Below, piece after piece: positions 1-6,200 of a stretch of DNA of 9,046 nt (its first letter is position 1; every line of letters begins with the position of its first letter). Source of the stretch: Calditrichia bacterium (GTDB taxonomy: Bacteria > Calditrichota > Calditrichia > RBG-13-44-9 > J042). A program made the position numbers and the translations under genes. Location of the stretch: the NCBI GenBank assembly GCA_030430345.1, contig JAUIFT010000056.1, positions 1 through 9,046 on the forward strand, written 5' to 3'. The notes under the pieces are model-generated. The model was not told the DNA's origin and did not search any database. It was given only the letters and a program-made list of their open reading frames with translations.

Positions 1-360
1 ACATGAATCTAAATGGTTTTTAAAGTAATTAAAAAATAAGCTAAAAAAAGAAAATGAAGCTGATTACATCCTTAATTATAATATAAGATTTTCTGGAAAA
101 GATTTTAATACCTAATTTAAGAATAAAAATCCCCACAATATTTACGATGAAAAGATTTCGAAAAGAAATTTTGCGAAATAATTTTAATTTCACATCTCCT
201 AATATATTGAAAATTTTACAGAAACATTATAATTAAATAAAAATAAGACTTATCTAAATAATTCTTTCAGTCATGATTTTCAAATCAATCCCTTTTTCAA
301 TTAAATTGTTTTCGAAAACATTTAATTTTTGTTAAATCAACCCTATAACTAAATAGAAAA
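1..360. other. AT-rich gene-free spacer
   Basis: This stretch has 73 G/C in 360 bases (about 20%), against 42-45% in the next 400 bases and roughly half in the uvrB region. The longest plus-strand ATG frames are 29 codons (from 147) and 20 codons (from 273), neither with a Shine-Dalgarno sequence, so I call no gene. It contains many A- and T-tracts, two TTTCGAAA sites (156-163 and within 307-320) and one 14-bp perfect palindrome, listed separately. It could be a promoter or regulatory spacer, an old integration scar, or degraded DNA. Nothing in it resembles an IS end, an origin with repeated DnaA boxes, or a CRISPR array. Confidence 0.6.
307..320. repeat. 14-bp perfect palindrome
   Basis: TGTTTTCGAAAACA reads the same on both strands. 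Flanking AAAT on the left and ATTT on the right extend the dyad if one base is allowed to bulge. It lies about 45 bp before the composition change and the open frame that follows, a position suitable for an operator or a small cruciform. In such AT-rich DNA a palindrome of this length is less improbable than usual, so a regulatory role is only a possibility. Confidence 0.4.
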
Positions 361-380
361 TAATCAAGGAGTTATAGAAG

Positions 381-401
381 CTTTGTAAGCGCACTACAAA
401 G
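381..401 (+). other. 7-bp hairpin upstream of repeat ORF
   Basis: CTTTGTA (381-387) pairs perfectly with TACAAAG (395-401) around a 7-nt loop (AGCGCAC). It lies 10 nt after a Shine-Dalgarno-like AAGGAG (366-371) that has no usable start codon behind it: the only nearby candidate, TTG at 383, is followed immediately by TAA. No T-run follows, so it is not an intrinsic terminator. The 7-nt loop recalls an anticodon arm, but the base before the loop centre is not T and no other tRNA arms fold around it. Confidence 0.35.
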
Positions 402-489
402 GAAGGGACTTCTCAGCCAACAAGTTGACCCTAGTTCAAATCCCAATCAGAGCAAAACTGCTCCCCTGAGTACTTCCTCGAATTCTGAT

Positions 490-783
490 TTGGATGGCGC
501 AATCGTAACGATTCAATGCATGTCACGGGGTAGCAAAAAAAGATGGTTAAATGGCAGAACAATGTCAGGCAGCGTTGACTTACAGGAAAGTAATAGCCCT
601 GCTGGCACTAAATGGATAATCACCCAAACGAGTAATGGCACTTATACCATACAATGTGCATCAAGGGGTAGCAAAAAAAGATGGTTAAATGGCAGAACAA
701 TGTCAGGTAGCATTGATTTACAGGAAAGCAATAGCCCTGCCGGCACTAAATGGAATATTCAAATCGTGCAGCCAAATTTATGA
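490..783 (+). CDS. Beta-trefoil/fascin-like repeat protein (fragment?)
   Basis: The 97-residue product is almost entirely two copies of a 46-residue unit with the pattern TIQC, then S-R-G-S-K-K-R-W-L-N-G-R-T, then G-S-[VI]-D-L and G-T-K-W. From memory this resembles repeats of bacterial RICIN/fascin-like beta-trefoil domains (RWLDGRT...GTV.L...GT+W), which often sit in secreted or carbohydrate-associated proteins; no search was run. A full trefoil needs three such units and only two are seen. The start is doubtful: TTG at 490 has no Shine-Dalgarno, and the frame is open back to 364 with no ATG, GTG or other TTG (only CTG at 466). There is no signal peptide. The upstream in-frame residues are Ser/Asn/Pro/Gln-rich, like a linker, so this may be the 3' part of a larger decayed gene. 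Mostly synonymous differences between the repeats argue that the frame has been translated. It converges on the minus-strand barrel genes across the hairpin at 884-920. Confidence 0.5.
   Translation: MDGAIVTIQCMSRGSKKRWLNGRTMSGSVDLQESNSPAGTKWIITQTSNGTYTIQCASRGSKKRWLNGRTMSGSIDLQESNSPAGTKWNIQIVQPNL
511..753 (+). repeat. Tandem 105-bp repeat, period 138 bp
   Basis: Copy 1 is 511-615 and copy 2 is 649-753; they match at 94 of 105 bases. A 43-nt block is identical (527-569 and 665-707). Of nine differing codons, seven are synonymous (for example TGC/TGT, CGG/AGG, GAC/GAT); the two replacements are Met to Ala and Val to Ile. The 33-bp linker (616-648) is not repeated at DNA level, although its Asn-Gly-Thr-Tyr-Thr resembles Asp-Gly-Ala-Ile-Val-Thr before copy 1, showing that the protein unit is larger than the conserved DNA block. 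Confidence 0.9.
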
Positions 784-883
784 TACTAATGCTAAAACAT
801 CGCTATGATACAATCGATTTAGTGTGCTGAATTAAATATTGCCGATCGATGAGTAAAGAAAAATTTCCATGGTAGAAACAAAA

Positions 884-920
884 ACGCCGGGAAAACGAAT
901 GCATCCGTTATTCCCGGCGT
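884..920 (-). terminator. Intrinsic terminator, outer-membrane gene block
   Basis: ACGCCGGGAA (884-893) pairs with TTCCCGGCGT (911-920) in a 10-bp GC-rich stem, extended by four more pairs (894-897 with 906-909) past one bulged A at 910. Read on the minus strand, the stem is followed by TTTTTGTTTC, a good U-tract. It lies 66 nt beyond the stop of the gene ending at 987, as expected for a factor-independent terminator. On the plus strand the stem is followed only by AAATTTTC, so any action on the converging repeat ORF would be weaker. Confidence 0.8.
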
Positions 921-986
921 AAATTTTCAGCGCCGCTGCGCTTGTTGTCGCATAGTTGCGAGTAAATGGGTTTCGAATCCAGGCTT

Positions 987-1595
987 TTAGAAGCCGACGC
1001 CAACCAAAATAGTCAAGGCTTTGTTTTTCGCTTCAAAACCGCTGCCTTCGACATTAATATCGGACAATCCGATGGTGTAACGGGCATCGATCTGCACCTG
1101 GCTGATCAGGGCATTCACCGTCAGACCAAGACCGACAACCAATCCGAGATCGGAACTCTTGAAACTGTCTTCGTCATCGGCGAAATCTTCCGGATCAAAT
1201 CCTTCGCTCAGCTTAAAACAGAACGCCGGGCCGGCATGGACATTATAGGTCATCGTCGGCGCGAGCGGTATGCTCAGCTTGGCCACGACCGGAATCTCCA
1301 GGTAGGTGATCTTCGCCGTTGCTTCCTCGCTGCCCAAAGAAAGCTTCGCCCCTTTCTGGGAGAAAAGCACATCTGCCTGCACGCCCAGCGGGCCAACCGG
1401 ATCAACTTCCAGGTAGCCGCCGACAGCCAATCCGGTGCGTGATTTCAGTTCAAAATCCTGATCGGGATCGACGCTGACATTTGCGAAATTCAAACCGCCG
1501 CGCAGTCCTTTATTAATCGACAATTGCGCCTGCGCACTGCCAATCATTACGAACAAGCCAAGAATCATCGTAATTGCTGTAAATCTTTTCAACAT
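987..1595 (-). CDS. Outer-membrane beta-barrel protein (PorT-like)
   Basis: A 202-residue protein predicted to sit in the outer membrane. The first 23 residues form a clear signal peptide (basic MLKRF, hydrophobic core, AQA before Gln-24). The rest alternates short amphipathic strands with Gly/Asn/Asp-rich turns and ends in Phe, as outer-membrane barrels do. Strand patterns such as GLRGGL, FSQKGAKL, YLEIPVVAKL, AGPAF and ARYTIGL match the outer-membrane protein beta-barrel group (PF13568, PorT-like), common in Bacteroidetes and relatives. The frame opens at 1610, but GGAAGGA (1602-1608) lies 6 nt before the ATG at 1595 and overlaps the earlier ATG, so 1595 is preferred. An acidic loop (FDPEDFADDEDSF) probably faces outward. 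It is a tandem paralogue of the gene at 1702-2358. Ligand and function are unknown; a structural or transport role is possible. Confidence 0.85.
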   Translation of the reverse strand: MLKRFTAITMILGLFVMIGSAQAQLSINKGLRGGLNFANVSVDPDQDFELKSRTGLAVGGYLEVDPVGPLGVQADVLFSQKGAKLSLGSEEATAKITYLEIPVVAKLSIPLAPTMTYNVHAGPAFCFKLSEGFDPEDFADDEDSFKSSDLGLVVGLGLTVNALISQVQIDARYTIGLSDINVEGSGFEAKNKALTILVGVGF

Positions 1596-1601
1596 AGGAA
1601 G

Positions 1602-1608
1602 TCCTTCC
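1602..1608 (-). promoter_or_regulatory. RBS setting the start at 1595
   Basis: GGAAGGA on the minus strand is 6 nt before the ATG at 1593-1595. It overlaps the alternative ATG at 1608-1610, which has no good Shine-Dalgarno of its own. This selects the start that puts the signal peptide at the very N terminus. Confidence 0.75.
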
Positions 1609-1628
1609 ATATTTAGGTTAGTGAATGT

Positions 1629-1647
1629 GAATAAAAGCGTTTTATTC
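1629..1647. repeat. Inverted repeat between the two barrel genes
   Basis: GAATAAAA (1629-1636) and TTTTATTC (1640-1647) form a perfect 8-bp dyad around GCG. It lies in the 106-bp gap between the paralogues, upstream of the gene at 987-1595. The stem is too AT-rich and lacks a following T-run to be called a terminator; it could be an operator or a 5'-leader hairpin. I saw no convincing paired -35/-10 boxes in this gap. Confidence 0.4.
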
Positions 1648-1701
1648 TGTGGTTATTATCAGTTTATAATAGTTTAGAGGAATGACATTATTATTTAAAC
1701 A

Positions 1702-2358
1702 TTATAAGCCAAAGCTAAACAAAATAGCAAAAACCTTATTTTTCAGCTCGGGTTCTTCTCCACCTACTTCGCCGGTGAACTTGTCGTCATCAATATCTGT
1801 ATTATTGTCGGTATAGACATTACTTAAGCCAAGTGTATAACGCGCGCCGATGTTTATTGCCCCTTTTCCAGTCGCTACGCTAAATCCCGCACCAACTGCA
1901 ACCCCGAGGTCCGTGCTCTTGAAGGCATCTTGCAGCGGGGCAGTATCATCGCTGCCGGGAATCGTTTCACTTAGTTTTAAAGCAAAAGCCGGGCCTCCAT
2001 AGAGATGGTAAGAGACGGTCGGCGCCATAGCAAAGGAGAGTTTTGCCAAAACAGGAAATTCCAGATACTTCACACTATACACATCTTCGCCGCCTTCAAC
2101 TTTAAGAGAAGCCCCTTTTTGCATATAGAGCATATTAAGCTGCACGGAAAGCGGACCTGGCAGGACCGCTTCTCCATAAGCGCCGGCCAGCACGTTGGTA
2201 TTAGACTCTACCTGCAGATTCGCATCGGGTTTAAAATCGATTGTTGCACTGCTCAAACCAGCAATAAACCCCTTTTCAAAAGTAACCTGGCCGTGCAACG
2301 CACTAATCTGGAAAACAAACAGTAGTAATAGATAGAGTGAGTATCTCCGGATGTTCAA
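1702..2358 (-). CDS. Outer-membrane beta-barrel protein, tandem paralogue
   Basis: A 218-residue protein of the same PorT-like barrel type as its downstream neighbour. The two share a colinear set of segments: QKGA, YLE[IF]PV[VL]AKLS, APT, GPAF, KLSE, FKS[ST]DLG and ARYT[IL]GLS. The start chosen is TTG at 2358, giving MNIRRY plus a long Leu-rich core and Gln-24, a normal signal peptide. AAGGGG (2368-2373) lies 9 nt upstream. The longer frame from 2427, also TTG, would add 23 polar residues before the signal peptide and is unlikely. Compared with the paralogue, the C-terminal half has an extra acidic insertion (TDIDDDKF to EEPELKNK) before the last strand. It lies 106 nt upstream of the paralogue on the same strand with no terminator between them, so co-transcription is possible. 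It diverges from uvrB. Specific function unknown. Confidence 0.82.
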   Translation of the reverse strand: MNIRRYSLYLLLLFVFQISALHGQVTFEKGFIAGLSSATIDFKPDANLQVESNTNVLAGAYGEAVLPGPLSVQLNMLYMQKGASLKVEGGEDVYSVKYLEFPVLAKLSFAMAPTVSYHLYGGPAFALKLSETIPGSDDTAPLQDAFKSTDLGVAVGAGFSVATGKGAINIGARYTLGLSNVYTDNNTDIDDDKFTGEVGGEEPELKNKVFAILFSFGL

Positions 2359-2367
2359 TCGTAAGTT

Positions 2368-2373
2368 CCCCTT
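2368..2373 (-). promoter_or_regulatory. RBS supporting a TTG start at 2358
   Basis: AAGGGG on the minus strand is 9 nt before TTG (2356-2358). It is the only purine-rich Shine-Dalgarno-like sequence near the signal-peptide start and favours this TTG over the one at 2427. Confidence 0.55.
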
Positions 2374-2488
2374 AAATTCGTTTATTTCGCCAAAGTTGTA
2401 TTTTTTCCCGGAAAGAAGCAAGCACAAAGTTAACTTCCGCGATTCAGTCTTTTTTACCTCCAGAAAATTTTAACGGATTATCTTCCCC

Positions 2489-2517
2489 TTGCTTTGCGCA
2501 CCGGGTTCTCCTAAATT
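2489..2517 (+). promoter_or_regulatory. Candidate sigma-70-type promoter for uvrB
   Basis: TTGCTT (2489-2494), a 17-bp spacer and TAAATT (2512-2517) make a plausible but weak -35/-10 pair (3 of 6 and 4 of 6 consensus matches). Transcription would begin about 2524, giving a leader of only about 13 nt that still contains the ribosome binding site. The -10 box lies inside the perfect palindrome CCTAAATTTAGG (2510-2521). No E. coli-type LexA box (CTGT-N8-ACAG) or Gram-positive-type LexA box (GAAC-N4-GTTC) was seen in 2359-2536. Confidence 0.3.
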
Positions 2518-2536
2518 TAGGCCAAAAAGGGACAAA

Positions 2537-4531
2537 ATGGATAGATTCAAACTGGCCTCAAAATACAAACCGACCGGTGATCAGCCGCAGGCAATCAAGG
2601 AATTGGTAGCGGGCATCAATAGCGGTGCTCCATTCCAAACCTTGCTCGGCGTCACCGGGAGCGGCAAAACATTCACCATGGCCAATGTTATAGCGGAGTT
2701 GAATCGTCCCACCCTGATTATGTCCCACAATAAAACGCTGGCAGCGCAATTATTTGGAGAATTCAAACAATTCTTTCCGGACAATGCCGTTGAGTTTTTC
2801 ATTAGCTACTACGATTATTATCAACCGGAAGCTTACGTTCCCACCAGCGATACTTACATCGAAAAAGACAGTTCCGTCAACGAAGAGATCGACCGCCTTC
2901 GCCTGAAAGCGACCGCTTCATTAATGTCCCGGCGGGATGTTATCATTGTCGCCAGCGTTTCCTGTATTTATGGCATCGGGTCTCCCCAGGACTATTACAA
3001 CCTGATGGTATTTCTGAAAAAAGGCCAGGAAATCAATCGCTACGAAGTATTTGGAAAGCTGGTCGACATACAGTATACCCGTAATGATATGAGTCGTGAG
3101 CGGGGCACCTTCCGTGTGAAAGGGGACATCATAGAGATTTACCCCGCTTATGAACGCTATGCCGTTCGCATCGATACTTTCGGCGATGAGATCGAAAGCC
3201 TGAAATATATCGACAGTGTCAGCGGTGAGGTACTGGAGGAAGTGGGGGAAGTGCTCATTTTCCCGGCCAGCCACTTTGTTACCACAGACGAACGGATGAA
3301 GGTAGCGATTGAGCGAATCAAGGCCGAGTTGGTTGAACGGTTGGCAGAGCTCCGCTCCCAGGGTAAACTGCTGGAAGCGCAACGCCTGGAGCAACGCACT
3401 AACTTTGATCTGGAAATGATGCAGGAATTAGGCTACTGCAGCGGTATCGAAAATTACTCACGCCCAATTGCCGGCCGCCCGGCGGGAAGCCCGGGCAGCA
3501 CCCTGATCGATTTTTTTCCGGATGATTTCATCTTCTTCCTGGACGAATCCCACCAGAGCCTCCCGCAAGTGCGGGGTATGTATCATGGCGATCGCGCCCG
3601 GAAAACGACGTTGGTCGATTATGGTTTTCGCCTGCCCAGCGCTTTGGATAATCGCCCGTTAAAATATGATGAATTCATGGACCGGATCAAGCAGACGATA
3701 TTTGTATCCGCCACCCCCTCTCCGGTGGAAATTGAGCTAAGTAAAGGTGTGGTCGTGGAGCAGATTATTCGCCCGACCGGGCTGATCGACCCAGTTATCG
3801 AAGTGCGTCCTTCCGATGGGCAAATTGACGATTTGATCGAAGAAATTCGTCAGCGGATCGAACGCAAAGAGCGCACGCTGGTGCTAACGTTAACGAAACG
3901 TATGTCCGAAGATCTCACCGATTATCTGAAAGGACTCGGCATAAAGGTCGCTTATATTCACTCGGAAATCAGCGCCCTGGAGAGAGTCGATCTCCTCCGC
4001 GATCTTCGCCTGGCAGAGCATGATGTCCTCGTCGGTATCAACCTGCTTCGGGAAGGTCTTGACTTGCCGGAAGTATCATTGGTTGCCATTCTCGACGCAG
4101 ACAAAGAAGGCTTTCTGCGCTCGGAGGTTTCGCTATTACAGATTGCCGGCCGCGCTGCCCGTAATGCCAATGGTATCGTGATTTTTTATGCGGACAAAAT
4201 CACCAAGGCAATGAAGACCACCATGGACGAAACTTCCCGGCGCCGTGAACTGCAAAGCGATTATAACAAAACCCATGGCATTACCCCGCAAACCGTTTAC
4301 AAAACCGTTGAGGAAATTATGCAATCGACGGCTGTGGCTGATGTGCGCGGGTCCTATAAAACCAAAGAGAAAAAGACTGCCCGAGAATTTGAGTATATGG
4401 ACAAACTTACCGGCCAGGAGTTGATAGAACGCCTGGAAGAAGAAATGAAAGCCGCCGCCAAAAATTTGGAATTCGAGCGGGCGGCACAAATCCGGGATGA
4501 AATATTGAAGCTCAAGGGCAAGATTGGCTGA
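2537..4531 (+). CDS. uvrB: Excinuclease ABC subunit B (UvrB)
   Basis: The DNA-damage-verifying helicase of nucleotide excision repair. It is loaded by UvrA, threads one strand behind its beta-hairpin, and recruits UvrC for dual incision in the cytoplasm. The 664-residue product has the usual length and all hallmarks: Walker A GVTGSGKT (38-45), the Tyr-rich beta-hairpin [12 protein letters not shown] (91-102), the Walker B-type box DESH (336-339), SATP (391-394), [13 protein letters not shown] (500-512), helicase motif [11 protein letters not shown] (535-543), and a C-terminal UVR/coiled-coil motif (about 625-660) for UvrA/UvrC contact. The frame is open from 2489, but AAGGGA (2527-2532) lies 4 nt before the ATG at 2537 and the family begins at MDRFKL-like sequence, so 2537 is chosen. 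It is divergent from the barrel genes and heads a close co-directional run. No disrupted residue was seen. Confidence 0.98.
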   Translation: MDRFKLASKYKPTGDQPQAIKELVAGINSGAPFQTLLGVTGSGKTFTMANVIAELNRPTLIMSHNKTLAAQLFGEFKQFFPDNAVEFFISYYDYYQPEAYVPTSDTYIEKDSSVNEEIDRLRLKATASLMSRRDVIIVASVSCIYGIGSPQDYYNLMVFLKKGQEINRYEVFGKLVDIQYTRNDMSRERGTFRVKGDIIEIYPAYERYAVRIDTFGDEIESLKYIDSVSGEVLEEVGEVLIFPASHFVTTDERMKVAIERIKAELVERLAELRSQGKLLEAQRLEQRTNFDLEMMQELGYCSGIENYSRPIAGRPAGSPGSTLIDFFPDDFIFFLDESHQSLPQVRGMYHGDRARKTTLVDYGFRLPSALDNRPLKYDEFMDRIKQTIFVSATPSPVEIELSKGVVVEQIIRPTGLIDPVIEVRPSDGQIDDLIEEIRQRIERKERTLVLTLTKRMSEDLTDYLKGLGIKVAYIHSEISALERVDLLRDLRLAEHDVLVGINLLREGLDLPEVSLVAILDADKEGFLRSEVSLLQIAGRAARNANGIVIFYADKITKAMKTTMDETSRRRELQSDYNKTHGITPQTVYKTVEEIMQSTAVADVRGSYKTKEKKTAREFEYMDKLTGQELIERLEEEMKAAAKNLEFERAAQIRDEILKLKGKIG

Positions 4532-4566
4532 TTTGCCTCGGCAAACAGCTGCTTTTTGGAATAACA

Positions 4567-6171
4567 ATGAATCTTTTGCACACCTCCCATGGCAAGCCAT
4601 TTTTATCCGGTGCTCTCAGGAATATTTTACTGATGCTATTCCTGCTGAGCAGTTCTGCTTCGGCAAACCCAGTCACCCCTCAGCTTGACAGCCTTTTAGT
4701 TGTCGGCAAAGAGAATATCTACGATCTGCGTTTTAAGCAGGCAGATTCAATATTTAGCCAAATCCGCCAGGAATTCCCCGAATATCCCCATGGCTATGTG
4801 TACCAGGCCTATATTACCGTTTTGAATTACACGATGGATCAGAGCAATAAGCAGTTGGATTCATTGTTGGATATTCAGGTGAAAGAAGCCCAGGAAATCG
4901 CCAAAAAATTCAAAGATCAAAATGACGATAACCCCGAAAGTCATTTCATGCAGGCCATGGCCAACGGCATTCGGGCAGTTTACCATGTCGTCAATCGTAA
5001 TTTTATCCGGGCATACTGGAGTGGGCGCAGCACGAAAAAGGGATTGGAAAAAGCGGTAAAACTGGATTCCACTTATTATGATGCCTATATCGGACTGGGC
5101 ATGTTTCATTATTACGCCGATCTCCTGCCCGGCGCGCTAAAGTTTTTTGCGGGCATTCTCGGCTTTGGCGGTGACAGGGAGTTGGGCAAACAAGAGGTGC
5201 GGTTTTCCGCCGATAAGGGCCGTTATTTTCAGGTGGAGGGGCGCTTCATTTATCATTGCATCGAATATTTTCTGGAAGGTGAAAAACGGAAGTCAATTGC
5301 CTCGTTGGAAAAAATGTATCGGGAATACCCCGGCAATCAGGCGATTGGCCTCATTATCGCTTATCATTATCGCCGCACCGGTTATCTGGAAAAGTGTCTG
5401 AATTACTGCAGCCAGTTTACCGATGATTATAGCGACCAGCTTCCCCAGTTGACCAATCTTAAGTATTACAACATGGCAGTCTGCTATTTTGATCTTAACG
5501 ATTTCCAGCGAGCCGATTCCATTTTTACCATTCTCGCGGCATTGCCGACCCGTAAATCTCCGTACTATCAGGCGGCGATTTATTTTTACCAGGGTCATCT
5601 GAAAGATTTTAACGGGGAGCGTGAACAAGCGCTCTCTTACTATAACCAAATCAAAGAGAGCAAACAAACCCAATATTGGTACCTGCTTTCCCGAATGTAT
5701 GTCGATTATCCGGTGGATACGCTGATGCAAAACTGGATTATTGCCCAGAATTATTTAGGGAGCCGGAAGTATGACGAGAGCTATCAGGCAACCCTTGCCA
5801 TGGTTGCCGCACTGGATAGCGGTGCCACCAGCATCAACCCAAACTTCCCTTTTCTGGTATACGACTTACTGGGGCGCAATCATCACTACAAAAGGCGCTT
5901 GAGCGATTCCCGCGCGGCATTTGAGGCTAAATTATCACAAATCGGTAAAATGAAGGATAATTTTCGCAAGGCATGGTATTACATTCATTACAGCCGCTGC
6001 CTGCGACAATTAAACGAATTCGACCTCGCTGAAAAATATCTAAATAAAGCCAACGACCTTGACGACAGCTTTACCAAGATAATTGTTCAGCGGGAGAAAT
6101 ATATGCTTGCATCGCGGGAGAAGAAACACAATGAACGCCAAAAGTTACTGGAACAGCGGAAGAAAAAATAA
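4567..6171 (+). CDS. Secreted TPR-repeat protein, unknown function
   Basis: A 534-residue protein with an N-terminal signal peptide (hydrophobic core about 18-28, SASA before Asn-34), so it is probably periplasmic or attached to the envelope. The mature part is helical, with TPR-like pairs: around 50-82 (YDLRFKQADSIFSQI), 222-280, 300-325 (MAVCYFDLNDFQRADSIF), 334-376, 428-456, and a clear final unit at 470-499 (CLRQLNEFDLAEKYLNKA). A Gly-rich segment (FFAGILGFGGDRELGK, 193-208) between the repeats is less TPR-like and may be a family signature. The tail (about 517-534) is strongly basic. There is no catalytic motif. The ATG at 4567 has only a weak GGA 6 nt upstream. It begins 35 nt after uvrB and ends 29 nt before purD, so co-transcription is likely. 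Such proteins usually act as scaffolds; the partner here is unknown. Confidence 0.88.
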   Translation: MNLLHTSHGKPFLSGALRNILLMLFLLSSSASANPVTPQLDSLLVVGKENIYDLRFKQADSIFSQIRQEFPEYPHGYVYQAYITVLNYTMDQSNKQLDSLLDIQVKEAQEIAKKFKDQNDDNPESHFMQAMANGIRAVYHVVNRNFIRAYWSGRSTKKGLEKAVKLDSTYYDAYIGLGMFHYYADLLPGALKFFAGILGFGGDRELGKQEVRFSADKGRYFQVEGRFIYHCIEYFLEGEKRKSIASLEKMYREYPGNQAIGLIIAYHYRRTGYLEKCLNYCSQFTDDYSDQLPQLTNLKYYNMAVCYFDLNDFQRADSIFTILAALPTRKSPYYQAAIYFYQGHLKDFNGEREQALSYYNQIKESKQTQYWYLLSRMYVDYPVDTLMQNWIIAQNYLGSRKYDESYQATLAMVAALDSGATSINPNFPFLVYDLLGRNHHYKRRLSDSRAAFEAKLSQIGKMKDNFRKAWYYIHYSRCLRQLNEFDLAEKYLNKANDLDDSFTKIIVQREKYMLASREKKHNERQKLLEQRKKK

Positions 6172-6200
6172 AATGCGAACAAATCTACAGGAATAGGTAA

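Noticed and set aside
147..236. 29-codon plus-strand frame (MKRFRKEIL...) in the AT-rich spacer
   Set aside because: No Shine-Dalgarno before it, and its Lys/Asn/Ile/Phe composition is what any frame gives at 20% G+C.
430..460. T-loop-like GTTCAAATCCC that might mark a tRNA 3' end
   Set aside because: The bases on either side (CCTA before, CAAT after) do not form the 5-bp T stem, and no anticodon arm or acceptor stem can be folded around it.
511..753. Possible CRISPR-like repeats
   Set aside because: Only two 105-bp units with a 33-bp linker, codon-phased and with synonymous differences; this is a protein repeat, not an array.
982..995. Small hairpin GGCTT-TTAG-AAGCC over the stop codon of the barrel gene
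   Set aside because: Only five base pairs and no T-run; the strong terminator further on at 884-920 explains transcript ending better.
966..1442. Plus-strand 158-codon frame opposite the barrel gene
   Set aside because: It is antisense to a protein with a signal peptide and clear barrel pattern; its translation shows no domain and it has no Shine-Dalgarno.
2489..2536. Longer uvrB start adding 16 residues
   Set aside because: The extra residues ([15 protein letters not shown]) are not typical of UvrB, while the ATG at 2537 has a Shine-Dalgarno and the standard family N terminus.
2921..3394. Minus-strand 157-codon frame inside uvrB
   Set aside because: It lies wholly opposite highly conserved UvrB coding sequence and gives no recognisable protein; a frame shadow.
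4136..4600. Minus-strand 154-codon frame across the end of uvrB and the start of the TPR gene
   Set aside because: It is the complement of the UvrB C-terminal motif and the TPR signal peptide; its hydrophobic look comes from the complementary strand.
5293..5730. Minus-strand 145-codon frame inside the TPR gene
   Set aside because: Complement of the helical repeats; no start signal and no known motif.
6173..6196. Seven-codon frame (MRTNLQE) between the TPR gene and purD
   Set aside because: Very short, with no clear Shine-Dalgarno; its end merely overlaps the purD ribosome binding site. A leader role cannot be excluded but nothing supports it.
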